The notes beneath the pieces were generated by a model. It had not been told where the DNA came from. It searched no databases and worked only from the letters and a program-made list of their open reading frames with translations. This document shows, piece by piece, positions 19,231 to 28,173 of a stretch of DNA of 64,000 bases (its first letter is position 1; every line of letters starts with the position of its first letter). The DNA lies in assembly GCF_017255415.1 (NCBI RefSeq), contig NZ_JAFJZZ010000008.1, positions 38,369 to 102,368 on the forward strand. Reading direction: 5' to 3'. Source of the stretch: Clostridium aminobutyricum. GTDB lineage: Bacteria; Bacillota; Clostridia; Peptostreptococcales; Anaerovoracaceae. The position numbers were made by a program, and so were the translations under genes.

Positions 19231-20226
19231 TTGAATCCGAAAATTATTTATTATGAAGAGGAATCGTTACATTATGAGCTCGGCAAAACCTTGTTCGAAA
19301 AATTCAAATCAGCGGAATGGATCAAAATTGACAATCACAACAATATTCCTGAACTCAGGAATAATCCAAACTGCGAATTCGCCAGAATGAAGCAAAATCT
19401 GGTGATTGGCATCAGGAAAACTCATAAATATGTTCCCAATTCAAAGACCTCTGACTTTTTAGTGCCCTATACGTCTTCAGGCTGCAGTGCCATGTGCCTT
19501 TACTGCTATTTGGTCTGTAATTACAATAAATGTTCCTATCTTCGTCTATTCGTAAATCGGGAGCAAATGCTTGCAAAGCTGATTAAAACGGCGAAGAAGA
19601 GTGAGACAGATTTGACATTTGAGATCGGAAGCAACAGTGACTTGATACTTGAAAACACGATTACCGGTAATCTGGAATGGACGATTGAACAGTTTGGCGA
19701 AAATGAAAAAGGGTATATCACACTGCCTACTAAATTCGATATGGTAGAACCATTATTACCATTGAAGCATAAAGGCAGAACCATCATAAGAATGAGTGTG
19801 AACCCGCAAGATATTATTAATAAGGTTGAATTCGGTACAGCTTCTTTGACAAAAAGAATACAAGCATTAAATCGTTTAAAAGAAGCCGGATATCAAGTTG
19901 GGATATTGGTTGCCCCGATTGTTTTGATAGAAAACTGGGAGACGTTGTATCGAGAACTTTTTACCATCCTATCCGACACGTTATCTGAAAAGGTTAAAAA
20001 AGATTTATTGATTGAAATCATCTTTATGACATACAGTTATATTCATAGAATGATTAACCAAGATGCTTTTCCCAATGCACTGGATTTATATGATAAGGAA
20101 TTAATGACAGGGAGAGGACGTGGGCGATATTGTTACAAGAATCCAATAAGGAATACAGGGGAAGAATTTTTTAGAGCAGAAATCCAACAGAAGTTACCTG
20201 AAAGTAAAATCATGTATATTGTCTAA
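19231..20226 (+). CDS. splB: Spore photoproduct lyase
   Basis: A radical-SAM enzyme that reverses the spore photoproduct thymine dimer during germination. The 331-residue protein has the cluster motif CSAMCLYC (CxxxCxxC), the following YLVCNYNKCSYLRLFVN block, FEIGSNSDL and the C-terminal GRGRGRYCYKN. The TTG at 19231 is chosen because GGAGG lies at correct spacing; the upstream TTG at 19213 precedes that site. In the Bacillus enzyme as I recall it, the equivalent of FEIGSNSD is FEASCTSD, whose Cys141 donates hydrogen; here it is Ser. Its presence implies a spore-forming lineage. Confidence 0.9.
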   Translation: MNPKIIYYEEESLHYELGKTLFEKFKSAEWIKIDNHNNIPELRNNPNCEFARMKQNLVIGIRKTHKYVPNSKTSDFLVPYTSSGCSAMCLYCYLVCNYNKCSYLRLFVNREQMLAKLIKTAKKSETDLTFEIGSNSDLILENTITGNLEWTIEQFGENEKGYITLPTKFDMVEPLLPLKHKGRTIIRMSVNPQDIINKVEFGTASLTKRIQALNRLKEAGYQVGILVAPIVLIENWETLYRELFTILSDTLSEKVKKDLLIEIIFMTYSYIHRMINQDAFPNALDLYDKELMTGRGRGRYCYKNPIRNTGEEFFRAEIQQKLPESKIMYIV

Positions 20227-20228
20227 CG

Positions 20229-20254
20229 AGAGTCCCTTATGGGACTCTATTATT
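20229..20254. terminator. Terminator after splB
   Basis: An 8-bp stem AGAGTCCC / GGGACTCT with a TTAT loop followed by ATTATTATT. It lies between splB and the convergent gene at 20253. Confidence 0.7.
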
Positions 20255-20741
20255 ATGATCGGTTTTCGAACTGAGCCCAGTCTCTCAAATATAAAGTCAA
20301 TTTAGCATCGTCCTTATAATTTACATACTTTTTTATAATATCCCTGTACATATGCTGAGATATTTCAAAAATGCTTCCTATACGAAGCAATACGAAATGA
20401 TCATCCGGTGATAATGATGGACTATTATATTTGCCGAATACCTTCATATATTCTTCCAGCTCAAATAGATGAAGAGGTATTTTGTAAGAATTCTCTTCAG
20501 TATTTTCTGAAATGATATCTCCTGACGTACTCAGCAGAGTCTGCAATGCATACCATCTGATAGATTCCTTTTCCGTTGATGCTATCAATTCTTGACACAC
20601 GCCATTTATCACCTTTATTTCTTTCAAGTTAAAACGAATCTCGAAGAAATTCAGCTTATTGTTAAGTAATTTTAAATCATTGTTCTTTATATAGGTATTT
20701 TTATGCTCCACTATATCCGTATAATTTATCCTTGTTTCCAT
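20253..20741 (-). CDS. Hypothetical protein, 162 aa
   Basis: I do not recognise a family. The protein is soluble, helical and mixed-charge, with several Ile/Asn-rich stretches; there is no signal peptide, membrane segment or obvious motif. ATG at 20741 is chosen because AAGGAGAG lies upstream; the frame remains open to 20798. It is convergent with splB and shares its terminator region, and no neighbour indicates a function. Confidence 0.6.
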   Translation of the reverse strand: METRINYTDIVEHKNTYIKNNDLKLLNNKLNFFEIRFNLKEIKVINGVCQELIASTEKESIRWYALQTLLSTSGDIISENTEENSYKIPLHLFELEEYMKVFGKYNSPSLSPDDHFVLLRIGSIFEISQHMYRDIIKKYVNYKDDAKLTLYLRDWAQFENRS

Positions 20742-21027
20742 TGCTCGATGCTCTCCTTTTTGTACTGATAAAATTATACTATTATATGGGGAAAACACAA
20801 CAGTTTTTAATGTTTACTGTAAATTGTATTATGTAAAAATAAAAAAGGGAGACCTGCCTTCTTTTTTACTCACTATTATATAGTAGATTTGATTATTGAA
20901 AATATATCAATTGCCAAATACTGAAAAAGATAATAGAATTATCATAAATAGATGTAAATCAATTAATAGAATTGCAACAATGGTAGCTTGTTTTGAATAA
21001 GAGTAATTGTAAAGGAAGCGGATTAAA

Positions 21028-21972
21028 GTGGTTTTTGAATCGAGAAAAAAGGGCATCTTACTGGTAATCATAGGGAGTATGCTGTGGGGCATATCAGGTA
21101 CTGCCGCGCAATATTTGTTTCAGCAAAAAGGATTTAGCCAGGAATGGCTTGTTGAAACTCGCCTGCTGGTATCCGGGATCGTTTTACTATTATATGTTCT
21201 GCTAAAAGAAAAGCAAGATATATGGAAAGTCTGGAAGGACAAGCAGTCCCTCCTAAACCTTCTCCTCTTCGGAATAGTAGGAATGATAGGTGTCCAGTAC
21301 ACCTATTTTGCCGCAGTTTTACATGGGAATGCAGCTACTGCTACCATTCTTCAATATCTGTCACCGGTGATCGTCACTTGCTATTTTGTCATTCGCACGA
21401 AGAAAATACCGAATGTCAGAGAAATATCGGCTATTCTTTTAGCGCTGTTCGGCACGTTTTTTATCATAACAGGCGGAAATCTTCATAGCCTGTCTATTTC
21501 TAAATTAGCCTTATTCTGGGGCATTAGTTCTGCTTTTGCAGCGGCATTTTATACGCTGCAGCCTCGTGCGCTTCTCGCGAAATGGAGCTCCACACTTTTG
21601 GTTGGATGGGGAATGACTATAGGGGGCATCGTCTTTGCCTTTGTTCACCCTCCTTGGGTCTTTACAGGCCAATGGTCGGTTAATTCCATGTTTGCCGTTG
21701 TGATTGTAGTCTTGTTTGGAACCATTATCGCTTTTTATTGTTATTTGGAAAGCCTAAAATACATACAGCCGACAGAAGCAAGTATCTTATCCTCGGTGGA
21801 ACCTTTATCCGCCGCCGCATTATCGGTACTATGTCTGCATGTGCCTTTAGGAGTGAGCCAGTGGTTAGGAACAGCATGCATTATATGTACCGTTGTCATT
21901 CTGTCGTATACTAAAAAGAATGAGCGGGTTTCATCTAGTCAGCCGGTGATAAGCAGCGGAGAAATACAGTAA
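21028..21972 (+). CDS. DMT-superfamily transporter, two EamA domains
   Basis: A 314-residue membrane protein with about ten helices in two EamA repeats (first SMLWGISGTAAQYLF, second LALFWGISSAFAAAFYTLQPRAL) and the end-motif EASILSSVEPLSAAALSVL typical of the drug/metabolite exporter family. The start is GTG at 21028, preceded by AAAGGAAG. Substrate is unknown; members of this branch are often annotated as amino-acid or metabolite exporters. It stands alone, with more than 100 bp on each side. Confidence 0.85.
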   Translation: MVFESRKKGILLVIIGSMLWGISGTAAQYLFQQKGFSQEWLVETRLLVSGIVLLLYVLLKEKQDIWKVWKDKQSLLNLLLFGIVGMIGVQYTYFAAVLHGNAATATILQYLSPVIVTCYFVIRTKKIPNVREISAILLALFGTFFIITGGNLHSLSISKLALFWGISSAFAAAFYTLQPRALLAKWSSTLLVGWGMTIGGIVFAFVHPPWVFTGQWSVNSMFAVVIVVLFGTIIAFYCYLESLKYIQPTEASILSSVEPLSAAALSVLCLHVPLGVSQWLGTACIICTVVILSYTKKNERVSSSQPVISSGEIQ

Positions 21973-22082
21973 ACCGGAACCATTAATGGAAAATTTTATA
22001 AAAATAGGTTGAATATGATTCTAAAGGAGACTACAATAAAATTAATAAATATTTTTTATTGGGAAAGTGAGGAGAATCTAAA

Positions 22083-22988
22083 ATGAAGAAACAGTTTAAG
22101 GGGTTTATCATCGGTTTTATTTTTGCTTGTTTGCTAGTCGTTCCTACCATGGCATTGGCGGATGATATACAGGCACAGTTCAATACGGTTAATATTACTG
22201 TAGATGGTAAGAACGCTGTGACGCAGGGGGAAAGCTATCAATTATCAGATGGAAGTGTAGTTCCGTTCAGTATTAATTACAAGGGGACAACCTATCTTCC
22301 GGTTCGAAAAGTAAGTGAATTGTTGTCGTTAAGTATTGAGTATGATAACGCAAGTAAAACAGTTCAAATTGTAACAAGTACAAAGGCGACGGATGATAGT
22401 TCCAAAACAAATCAGCCTACTACAACAAGTCCAGCTATTTCTGACAAAACAACAACGGATGAAAGCAAGGACAATAGCACGAAGACTACCACAACAAATA
22501 ACAGTTCAACGCAAGATTTAAAGGTGGCGTCTACGGGATATTCTGTAATCAATGAATGCAGTAATATGACGAATGCTGCAGGGAAAAAGGTACAACAAAT
22601 TATCGGATTTAACGATGGCAAGAAAATGGACACCGCAACGTCTGATGAAAATATTGTAAAGAGTTGGAGTGCACCTAAATTGAACAGCACCGGTTTCAGC
22701 GGTTCAGCTGTATATGAACTTGATTTTGCTTCCAATGGTGTTATCGTAGGAGCTGAAAAAATAAGTGCAAATGTTGAAGCGGCGAAAGCTGAAAAGGCAA
22801 ATAGCAGAACGTCGGTTACGATGGGAGGCAAGACCTATGCGATATCTGAGAATGCAACGTTCTATAGGGTAACGGATGATGAATACAAACTATTTACAGG
22901 AAATCTTAAAGAGAACGATATGATACAGCTCTATGATACAGACAGTTCGAAAGACGGATATGAAATCGTAATTTTCTCTAGACTTTAA
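22083..22988 (+). CDS. Secreted stalk-domain protein (copper amine oxidase N1-like)
   Basis: A 301-residue exported protein. It has a signal peptide (about 1-26, cleavage after ALA), then a stalk-type domain (ITVDGKNAV..VVPFSINYKGTTYLPVRKVSELL..YDNASKTVQIV) like the copper amine oxidase N-terminal repeats of Clostridia surface proteins. A Thr/Ser/Lys-rich linker (about 105-145) leads to a C-terminal domain of about 150 residues that I do not recognise. GAGGAGA precedes the ATG. A role at the cell surface is inferred; no catalytic residues are seen. Confidence 0.75.
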   Translation: MKKQFKGFIIGFIFACLLVVPTMALADDIQAQFNTVNITVDGKNAVTQGESYQLSDGSVVPFSINYKGTTYLPVRKVSELLSLSIEYDNASKTVQIVTSTKATDDSSKTNQPTTTSPAISDKTTTDESKDNSTKTTTTNNSSTQDLKVASTGYSVINECSNMTNAAGKKVQQIIGFNDGKKMDTATSDENIVKSWSAPKLNSTGFSGSAVYELDFASNGVIVGAEKISANVEAAKAEKANSRTSVTMGGKTYAISENATFYRVTDDEYKLFTGNLKENDMIQLYDTDSSKDGYEIVIFSRL

Positions 22989-23016
22989 AGAAAATTTTAA
23001 TAGCATACAATACACA

Positions 23017-23046
23017 AAGAGGGCAGCATCTGCCTTCTTTTTCTTT
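23017..23046 (+). terminator. Terminator after stalk-domain gene
   Basis: A 10-bp stem AAGAGGGCAG / CTGCCTTCTT with a three-base loop (CAT) followed by a T-rich tract. Confidence 0.75.
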
Positions 23047-23083
23047 TATATCCGATAATTGAGGTATATATTTTTGACCTATG

Positions 23084-23190
23084 TAATATAGTCTTAGGGA
23101 TTACCACTTTTTGCGACGGTGGTTAGTCCAAGAACGATAGTTTATAGACAGCCATCTAAATGGATAGTTTAGATGGCTGAGCTATTTTTT
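23084..23190 (+). ncRNA. Candidate antisense RNA to the 28-aa peptide gene
   Basis: A forward transcript from a weak promoter (TTGAGG 23059-23064, TAATAT 23084-23089, 19-bp spacer) would end at the 12-bp hairpin and T-run at 23149-23190, inside the last codons of the reverse-strand 28-aa peptide. A small ACCAC/GTGGT hairpin lies near its 5' end. Inferred from layout only. Confidence 0.3.
23149..23190. terminator. Shared 12-bp hairpin at 3' end of the 28-aa peptide gene
   Basis: A perfect stem CAGCCATCTAAA / TTTAGATGGCTG with a seven-base loop, followed on the forward strand by AGCTATTTTTT. The reverse peptide's stop codon (23182-23184) lies just beyond the stem. Confidence 0.75.
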
Positions 23191-23268
23191 GTGCATTACT
23201 GCAATGCAAGCGGAAACAACGCCAATAATTACAAGTGAATAGTTGAAAAGTTCTTCATATGTAACCAT
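23182..23268 (-). CDS. Putative holin-like toxin peptide, 28 aa
   Basis: ATG at 23268 follows GGAGGTG. The peptide begins MVTYEELFNYSLVII and ends with a basic HKK tail after one hydrophobic helix, which matches my memory of the small putative holin-like toxin (type I toxin) peptides of Firmicutes. Its stop abuts a strong hairpin that ends a convergent transcript, the expected arrangement for an antisense-RNA antitoxin. If active, it would damage the membrane when not silenced. Confidence 0.6.
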   Translation of the reverse strand: MVTYEELFNYSLVIIGVVSACIAVMHKK

Positions 23269-23600
23269 AACATCACCTCCCAAGAGGAAAGCGACCAACC
23301 AGCAAGCAGTAATCCCAAGTAAACTATATTTACTATGATATATTCATGTTGATAAGGACATATGTCCGATGTATATAAAATAAATCTGAATAAGTTAAAA
23401 TTCAAATTTATTTTTATACACTCACGCTGTGAGGCTAAATGGCGGAATTTACTTTTAAAAGAACGAATGCCTAATTTAATCTGTTATTTTTCCTTCAAAT
23501 ATGTTATGATATTTGTGTTTTTGTGCATATTCTAAGGAGTATCACAATTTTGTACGATTAAATCTAGTTTAATATAGAACAATAGAAAGGATGCTATTTC
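23269..23600. other. Intergenic region upstream of prfC
   Basis: AT-rich; no gene seen. A possible -10 (TATGAT near 23505) precedes prfC, whose ribosome site is AAAGGA. Otherwise nothing recognised. Confidence 0.3.
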
Positions 23601-25190
23601 ATGGCAAACCAACAACTGATTGAAGAAATTCAGAAGCGTCGCATCTTTGGGATTATTTCTCACCCGGATGCCGGTAAAACGACATTAACAGAAAAACTGC
23701 TTTTACATGGCGGAGCCATCCGTGAAGCCGGAACCGTAAAAGGGCGACACAATTCAAAAGCGGCTACTTCTGACTGGATGGAAATTGAAAAACAGCGTGG
23801 TATATCCGTCACCTCGTCTGTCATGCAGTTCGAATATAAAGGCAAAGTAATCTCTATCATGGATACACCGGGACATAATGATTTCGGTGAAGATACGTAT
23901 CGAATCTTAACTTCCGTAGATAGTGCCGTCATGGTGATCGATGGAGCGAAAGGTATCGAAGCGCAGACAAAGAAACTGTTTAAAGTTTGCAGCATGCGTG
24001 GGATTCCGATTTTTACGTTTATCAATAAGATGGACCGTGAAGCGATGGATCCGCTTGAATCCATGGAAGAATTAGAAGAAGTATTGGGACTGCCTTCCGT
24101 AGCGGTGACTTGGCCGATCGGATGCGGACTAAACTTTCAGGGAATTTACGATCGATTGGAAAATGTAGTTCATCTTTACAAGGTAGGCAAAACCATTGAG
24201 CTCGGGAAAGAAGGCGTATTCGGCCCCGAATTGGAAGAACACTTAACCGGGAACAACTTAAAGAACCTTCGTGCTGAAATTGAGCTGATTGAAGGTGCCG
24301 GGAATGAGTTTAATTTAGAAGCGATCCAGCACGGAAAATTATCCCCGGTATTTTTCGGTTCGGCTTTAGCAGATTTTGGTGTAACACAGTTCTTAAATCA
24401 CTTCCTAGCGATGTCTCCTCCTCCGGGCCCGAGAAAAACCACAGAAGGGGAGATTGAGCCGACGGAAGAGGAGTTTAGCGGATTTATTTTCAAAATACAG
24501 GCGAATATGAACCCGGCACATCGCGACCGAATTGCATTTCTTCGAATATGCTCCGGTATTTTTCAGCGCGGTATGACGGTTACTCTTACACGAACCGGGA
24601 AACCGATCAAATTAAGTCAGTCCACCCAGTTGATGGCGAATGAAAGAGAAACCATCGACAATGCTTTCGCGGGAGACGTGATTGGTATCTATGATACGGG
24701 AACCTATCAAATCGGGGACACGCTGACGACGAAAAAAGAATCATTCTTCTTTGAACCGCTTCCGACCTTCCCGCCGGAATTGTTTGCGAGAGTGACACCG
24801 AAGAATACGTTAAAAGCGAAGAACTTTCAAAAAGGGGTGCAGCAACTGGCGCAGGAAGGTGCTATCCAAGTGTACCACAATGAATACAACGAAGTGATTA
24901 TCGGTGCGGTAGGGGCGTTGCAGTTTGAAGTGTTTGAGTATCGCTTAAAGAATGAATACAATTCAGACCTACTGATGGAACCTCTGGATTTTAACGTAGT
25001 TCGTTGGCTAAAGACGACGGAACTCAATCATGTAAAAAAGTGTCTGGATTCCAGATGCATGCTAGTATTTGACCACTTTGAACGTCCGCTGGTCCTTTTT
25101 GCGAACCAATTTACACTGAACTATTTTATGGAACGCTATAAAGACATCGAATTAGTGGAAGCGTTAAACGTCAACAGTACGTTAACATAG
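23601..25190 (+). CDS. prfC: Peptide chain release factor 3
   Basis: RF3 is the GTPase that removes RF1/RF2 from the ribosome after termination. The 529-residue protein has intact G motifs: SHPDAGKTTLTEKLL (P-loop), RGISVTSSVM (switch I), DTPGHNDFGEDTYR (switch II) and INKMDRE, followed by the translation-factor domain 2 and the RF3 C-terminal domain (QLAQEGAIQVY, GALQFEVFEYRL). Length is normal. AGAAAGGATG precedes the ATG. It is monocistronic, ending in a terminator. Confidence 0.95.
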   Translation: MANQQLIEEIQKRRIFGIISHPDAGKTTLTEKLLLHGGAIREAGTVKGRHNSKAATSDWMEIEKQRGISVTSSVMQFEYKGKVISIMDTPGHNDFGEDTYRILTSVDSAVMVIDGAKGIEAQTKKLFKVCSMRGIPIFTFINKMDREAMDPLESMEELEEVLGLPSVAVTWPIGCGLNFQGIYDRLENVVHLYKVGKTIELGKEGVFGPELEEHLTGNNLKNLRAEIELIEGAGNEFNLEAIQHGKLSPVFFGSALADFGVTQFLNHFLAMSPPPGPRKTTEGEIEPTEEEFSGFIFKIQANMNPAHRDRIAFLRICSGIFQRGMTVTLTRTGKPIKLSQSTQLMANERETIDNAFAGDVIGIYDTGTYQIGDTLTTKKESFFFEPLPTFPPELFARVTPKNTLKAKNFQKGVQQLAQEGAIQVYHNEYNEVIIGAVGALQFEVFEYRLKNEYNSDLLMEPLDFNVVRWLKTTELNHVKKCLDSRCMLVFDHFERPLVLFANQFTLNYFMERYKDIELVEALNVNSTLT

Positions 25191-25211
25191 AACAAGAATA
25201 TAGTAAAAAAT

Positions 25212-25253
25212 AAACGGCGGATTTTTGAATACAAAAAGCTGCCGTTTTTTCTT
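25212..25253 (+). terminator. Terminator of prfC
   Basis: A 7-bp stem AAACGGC / GCCGTTT, extended by pairing in a long loop, followed by TTTTTTCTT. Confidence 0.7.
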
Positions 25254-25403
25254 AAAAAGGGTGAATTGTGGGCTGCAATGACTTTTGCTGAGACCTTCGA
25301 ACAACTATTTTTCAATAGTTCAACAGAATAATTGCATTTTATTGTAAATATGCTAAAATCATATCGTTAGTTTAATATACATCAATGAAGAGGTCAAAAA
25401 CAA

Positions 25404-25661
25404 ATGATAATGATTTGGAACCAAAGACAAGTTTTTACTTGCAGTTCCTGGGATAAGTTGTATAGAGCCCGCGAGATCCTTGCGGAGAATAATGTCGAAT
25501 ACACTTATAAAGCAGTTCATCATGATATTCATAGGATCCTTAATCCTGAAAAAGGAAACAAGAGTATATTTGACGAAAATCTTGAATATGATTTGACGTT
25601 TTATATTTATGTTCGTGATACAAATTATGAACAGGCTTGTTTCCTATTAAAAAATATATGA
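25404..25661 (+). CDS. Small DUF2007-like protein, paralogue A
   Basis: An 85-residue soluble protein beginning MIMIWNQRQVF and containing ARE(I)LAENNVEYTYKAV, a beta-alpha-beta pattern of the DUF2007 (putative signal-transducing) type; assignment is by resemblance. GAGGT precedes the first ATG; the second, six bases on, could also serve. A paralogue with the same start lies at 26712-26960, flanking the YopX-type gene. The function is unknown. Confidence 0.6.
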   Translation: MIMIWNQRQVFTCSSWDKLYRAREILAENNVEYTYKAVHHDIHRILNPEKGNKSIFDENLEYDLTFYIYVRDTNYEQACFLLKNI

Positions 25662-25864
25662 TTTCTGAATAAAAGAGAGGCAAGGTGAATCCTTGCCTCT
25701 TTCATATATATACCTGCCCCATAATCCCTTTCTTTTAATAGATTTTTCAATTTGTTTCAACAATTTCCCAGCTTTAGGCATTTAAATTTAATTAAAGGTT
25801 AAAATAAGTTACGACGGAACTACTTCTGAGTAATACTGTTATGAAATAAAAAAGGATGTATGCC

Positions 25865-26311
25865 ATGAGAAATCTTTTATTTAAAGGAAAGAGAGCAGAT
25901 AATGGAGATTGGGTTGAAGGCATTGGAATATATTATCCTAAATCGCTTAAAAATACGGGAGAATGCTACTTAGAAAGTGCGGAGGATTATTCCGATAAAT
26001 GGATAAAAGTCATTCCTGAAACCGTCAGTGAGGATATAGGTGTAAAAGATATGGTGAATAATCTAATATTCGAAAACGACTTGATAGAGACCATCGATAA
26101 TCGCATAAAGGGTATTATAAAGTATGGGCCCTATAAGCAACGCGGTTGGCCTTCCTCTTATGAGTGTGTGAATCAAGGATTTTATATTGATTGGATTGAC
26201 GATGGTGTAAACTGTTGGAATGACTGGATGCGGCAGGATATTTATTTTTGGAAGGATAAAATCAGAGTGGGAGGCAATATCTTTGACCATCCTGAACTGT
26301 TAAGAAAGTAA
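25865..26311 (+). CDS. YopX-family protein
   Basis: A 148-residue protein with the hallmarks of the phage-associated YopX family: N-terminal RNLLFKGKRADNGDWVEG, central VIPETVSEDIGVKD..IFENDLIE and C-terminal VGGNIFDHPELL. ATG at 25865 is preferred because it follows AAAAAGG at normal spacing; one at 25856 is in frame. YopX proteins are found in phages and plasmids, and no other phage structural or replication genes are nearby, so this is an orphan accessory gene or prophage remnant. Molecular function is not established. Confidence 0.8.
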   Translation: MRNLLFKGKRADNGDWVEGIGIYYPKSLKNTGECYLESAEDYSDKWIKVIPETVSEDIGVKDMVNNLIFENDLIETIDNRIKGIIKYGPYKQRGWPSSYECVNQGFYIDWIDDGVNCWNDWMRQDIYFWKDKIRVGGNIFDHPELLRK

Positions 26312-26399
26312 ACGGAGAAAATGAATAAATTGCAAATAAATCAGAGAAAAAATAACATAATAGGTAATGTGAATGGAATGGAGGTTAAAGAGGTTAAAT

Positions 26400-26603
26400 A
26401 TGAAGACATTTACTTGTCATTGCTTAGATGGACAATTCAAAAGTGTAGATAAAGTCTACGTAAGTTATAGTGATCAATACCCCGCTGAAATACCGTGTAT
26501 TTACAGACCGAACGGAAAATCAACCTTAAGAAGGATCCGATTAGAGACAAATTATTGCCCAATGTGTGGGGCAAAATTGGAGGAGTTGGCGCCCAAAGCA
26601 TAG
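26400..26603 (+). CDS. Small Cys-rich (zinc-ribbon) protein, 67 aa
   Basis: Begins MKTFTCHCLDG and ends NYCPMCGAKLEEL, giving a CxC and a CxxC pair that would bind one zinc ion. Such short proteins are common in phage and accessory clusters. ATG at 26400 is chosen over 26373 because AGAGGT precedes it. It follows the YopX gene by 88 bp and is probably part of the same acquired segment. Confidence 0.6.
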   Translation: MKTFTCHCLDGQFKSVDKVYVSYSDQYPAEIPCIYRPNGKSTLRRIRLETNYCPMCGAKLEELAPKA

Positions 26604-26711
26604 GAAGTAGATCCGGGAATAGGATTATTATGAAATTTGCTGAGATTTATGATATGATACAACAAGAAGGTATTAGAATTCAGTTTGGAATATTTATAAA
26701 GAGGAACCATA

Positions 26712-26960
26712 ATGATCATGATTTGGAACCGTAAAGAGGTTTTGGTCGGCTGGTCCATGGAGCAGTTCTATGAGGTGAGACAGATACTGGCAAACAATAA
26801 AATCAAATACACCTATAAAGTGGTGAACAACGGTGGAGCCACAAGGGGACGCATGGGCAGATTCGGTGAAAATATGCAATATTCAGTTACTAATTATGTG
26901 TATGTACATAAGAAAGATTATGATTATGCTTGTGGATTATTGAGGAACATTCGCTTTTAA
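26712..26960 (+). CDS. Small DUF2007-like protein, paralogue B
   Basis: An 82-residue paralogue of the 25404 protein: both start MIMIWN and share the V(R)xILAxNxxxYTYKVV block and the C-terminal YVHKKDYDYACGLLRNI. AGAGG precedes the ATG. The pair brackets YopX and the Cys-rich protein, suggesting duplication around an inserted segment. The function is unknown. Confidence 0.65.
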   Translation: MIMIWNRKEVLVGWSMEQFYEVRQILANNKIKYTYKVVNNGGATRGRMGRFGENMQYSVTNYVYVHKKDYDYACGLLRNIRF

Positions 26961-27033
26961 AATAGTCATAGCTCATTTTGCTTTGATGGTTTGCCGTCTT
27001 TTTTCATACTGTTGTGCAGTTTAGGGGTGTTAT

Positions 27034-27636
27034 ATGTTACTAGATAAAATAGCAGAGGCTAAGATAAAGGATATTATGATAGAAGACATGTCTGTTGAAA
27101 ATGAAACGATCAAAGATGAGGACATTGCGAGCGTTGACTTTCAATCGGTACATTTTATTCAATGCAAATTTGAAGGGTGTAACTTTTCACGTGCGAACTT
27201 CCACAGCGTGACTTTTGAGGCATGTGATTTTTCAAATTGCAAATTTAGAAACAGCTATTGGAAAGATGTTGAAGTTCGAGATTGCAAGGCCGATGGGAGT
27301 GATTTTAACGAGGCTGTTTTTAAAGAAGTCCAGTTAGAGAAAAGTTCTTTTCGCTATGCAAATTGCGTAAACACTTTATGGGAGCACTGTACTATAACAG
27401 AATGCGATTTTAGAGAAGCTTTTATGTCGGAAGTGAAATTAAAGAAGATAGCCTTTAGCAAGGTGGATTTCACACAGGTGGATTTCTTTAAAACCCCATT
27501 AAAGGGGATTGATTTGTCCAATTGTACGATTAACGGAATGATGGTCTCCGATACATATAGAGAGCTGAGAGGAGCGAAGGTAAGTATTATTCAGACGATG
27601 GAAATTGCGAAGATACTGGGTGTGAAGGTAATATAA
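27034..27636 (+). CDS. Pentapeptide-repeat protein
   Basis: A 200-residue protein with consecutive A(D/N)Lxx-type pentapeptides (CKFEG CNFSR ANFHS VTFEA CDFSN CKFRN), predicted to fold as a right-handed quadrilateral beta-helix. The C-terminal part ELRGAKVSIIQTMEIAKILGV resembles the end of Qnr-like proteins that mimic DNA and protect gyrase, but this does not prove quinolone resistance. AGGGGTG precedes the ATG. It is monocistronic. Confidence 0.75.
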   Translation: MLLDKIAEAKIKDIMIEDMSVENETIKDEDIASVDFQSVHFIQCKFEGCNFSRANFHSVTFEACDFSNCKFRNSYWKDVEVRDCKADGSDFNEAVFKEVQLEKSSFRYANCVNTLWEHCTITECDFREAFMSEVKLKKIAFSKVDFTQVDFFKTPLKGIDLSNCTINGMMVSDTYRELRGAKVSIIQTMEIAKILGVKVI

Positions 27637-27801
27637 TTGATCCGCTGCAGAGCAGGGACACAACTTTGTGCTTCATTTATTTTTATATTTTATCCTCATT
27701 GAGTTCTATTCTCCGCACTTACCAATAATTACCGGTACGAAAGAGTGAGCATAATTGGTAAAATAGTTTAATGTTATAAATAAAGAATAAGGAGAATGAA
27801 T

Positions 27802-28050
27802 ATGAAAGCAACTGGAATAGTTAGAAAAATTGATGACCTTGGAAGGATTGTCATTCCAATGGAGCTTCGAAGAACACTGGATATTGATTTGAAAGATCCA
27901 ATTGAGATTTTTGTCGATGAAGATTTTATCTTATTAAAGAAATATAATCCTGCCTGCTGCATTTGCGGTAGTATGGACGAGCTAGTTAATTTTAATGAGA
28001 AGAAAATCTGTAAGAATTGCATCGGAGAATATAAGGGTGAAGAAAAGTAA
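27802..28050 (+). CDS. AbrB/SpoVT-type transition-state regulator with zinc ribbon
   Basis: An 82-residue DNA-binding protein. The N-terminal swapped-hairpin AbrB fold is clear: GIVRKIDDLGRIVIPMELRRTLDI..DPIEIFVDEDFILLKKY. A short C-terminal CCICGSMDEL..KICKNC suggests a small metal site of the kind seen in clostridial AbrB proteins. It should bind AT-rich promoter DNA as a dimer or tetramer. ATG at 27802 is preferred because AAGGAGA ends six bases before it; the ATG at 27796 overlaps the ribosome site. Confidence 0.9.
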   Translation: MKATGIVRKIDDLGRIVIPMELRRTLDIDLKDPIEIFVDEDFILLKKYNPACCICGSMDELVNFNEKKICKNCIGEYKGEEK

Positions 28051-28097
28051 GGAACGGTACATATCTTAAAGAATGAATTAAAATCGATGGTACATAC

Positions 28098-28157
28098 GAT
28101 CCTTTTTCAATAGACGATAGTTAGGCTAAAATGGTTTCGGCCAAAGGAAAAAGGATC
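28098..28157. repeat. Inverted repeat upstream of alcohol dehydrogenase
   Basis: Perfect 11-bp arms GATCCTTTTTC (28098-28108) and GAAAAAGGATC (28147-28157), separated by 38 bp. It could form a transcript hairpin, but no T-run follows. Confidence 0.5.
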
Positions 28158-28173
28158 AGCAATGGGTAATTGT

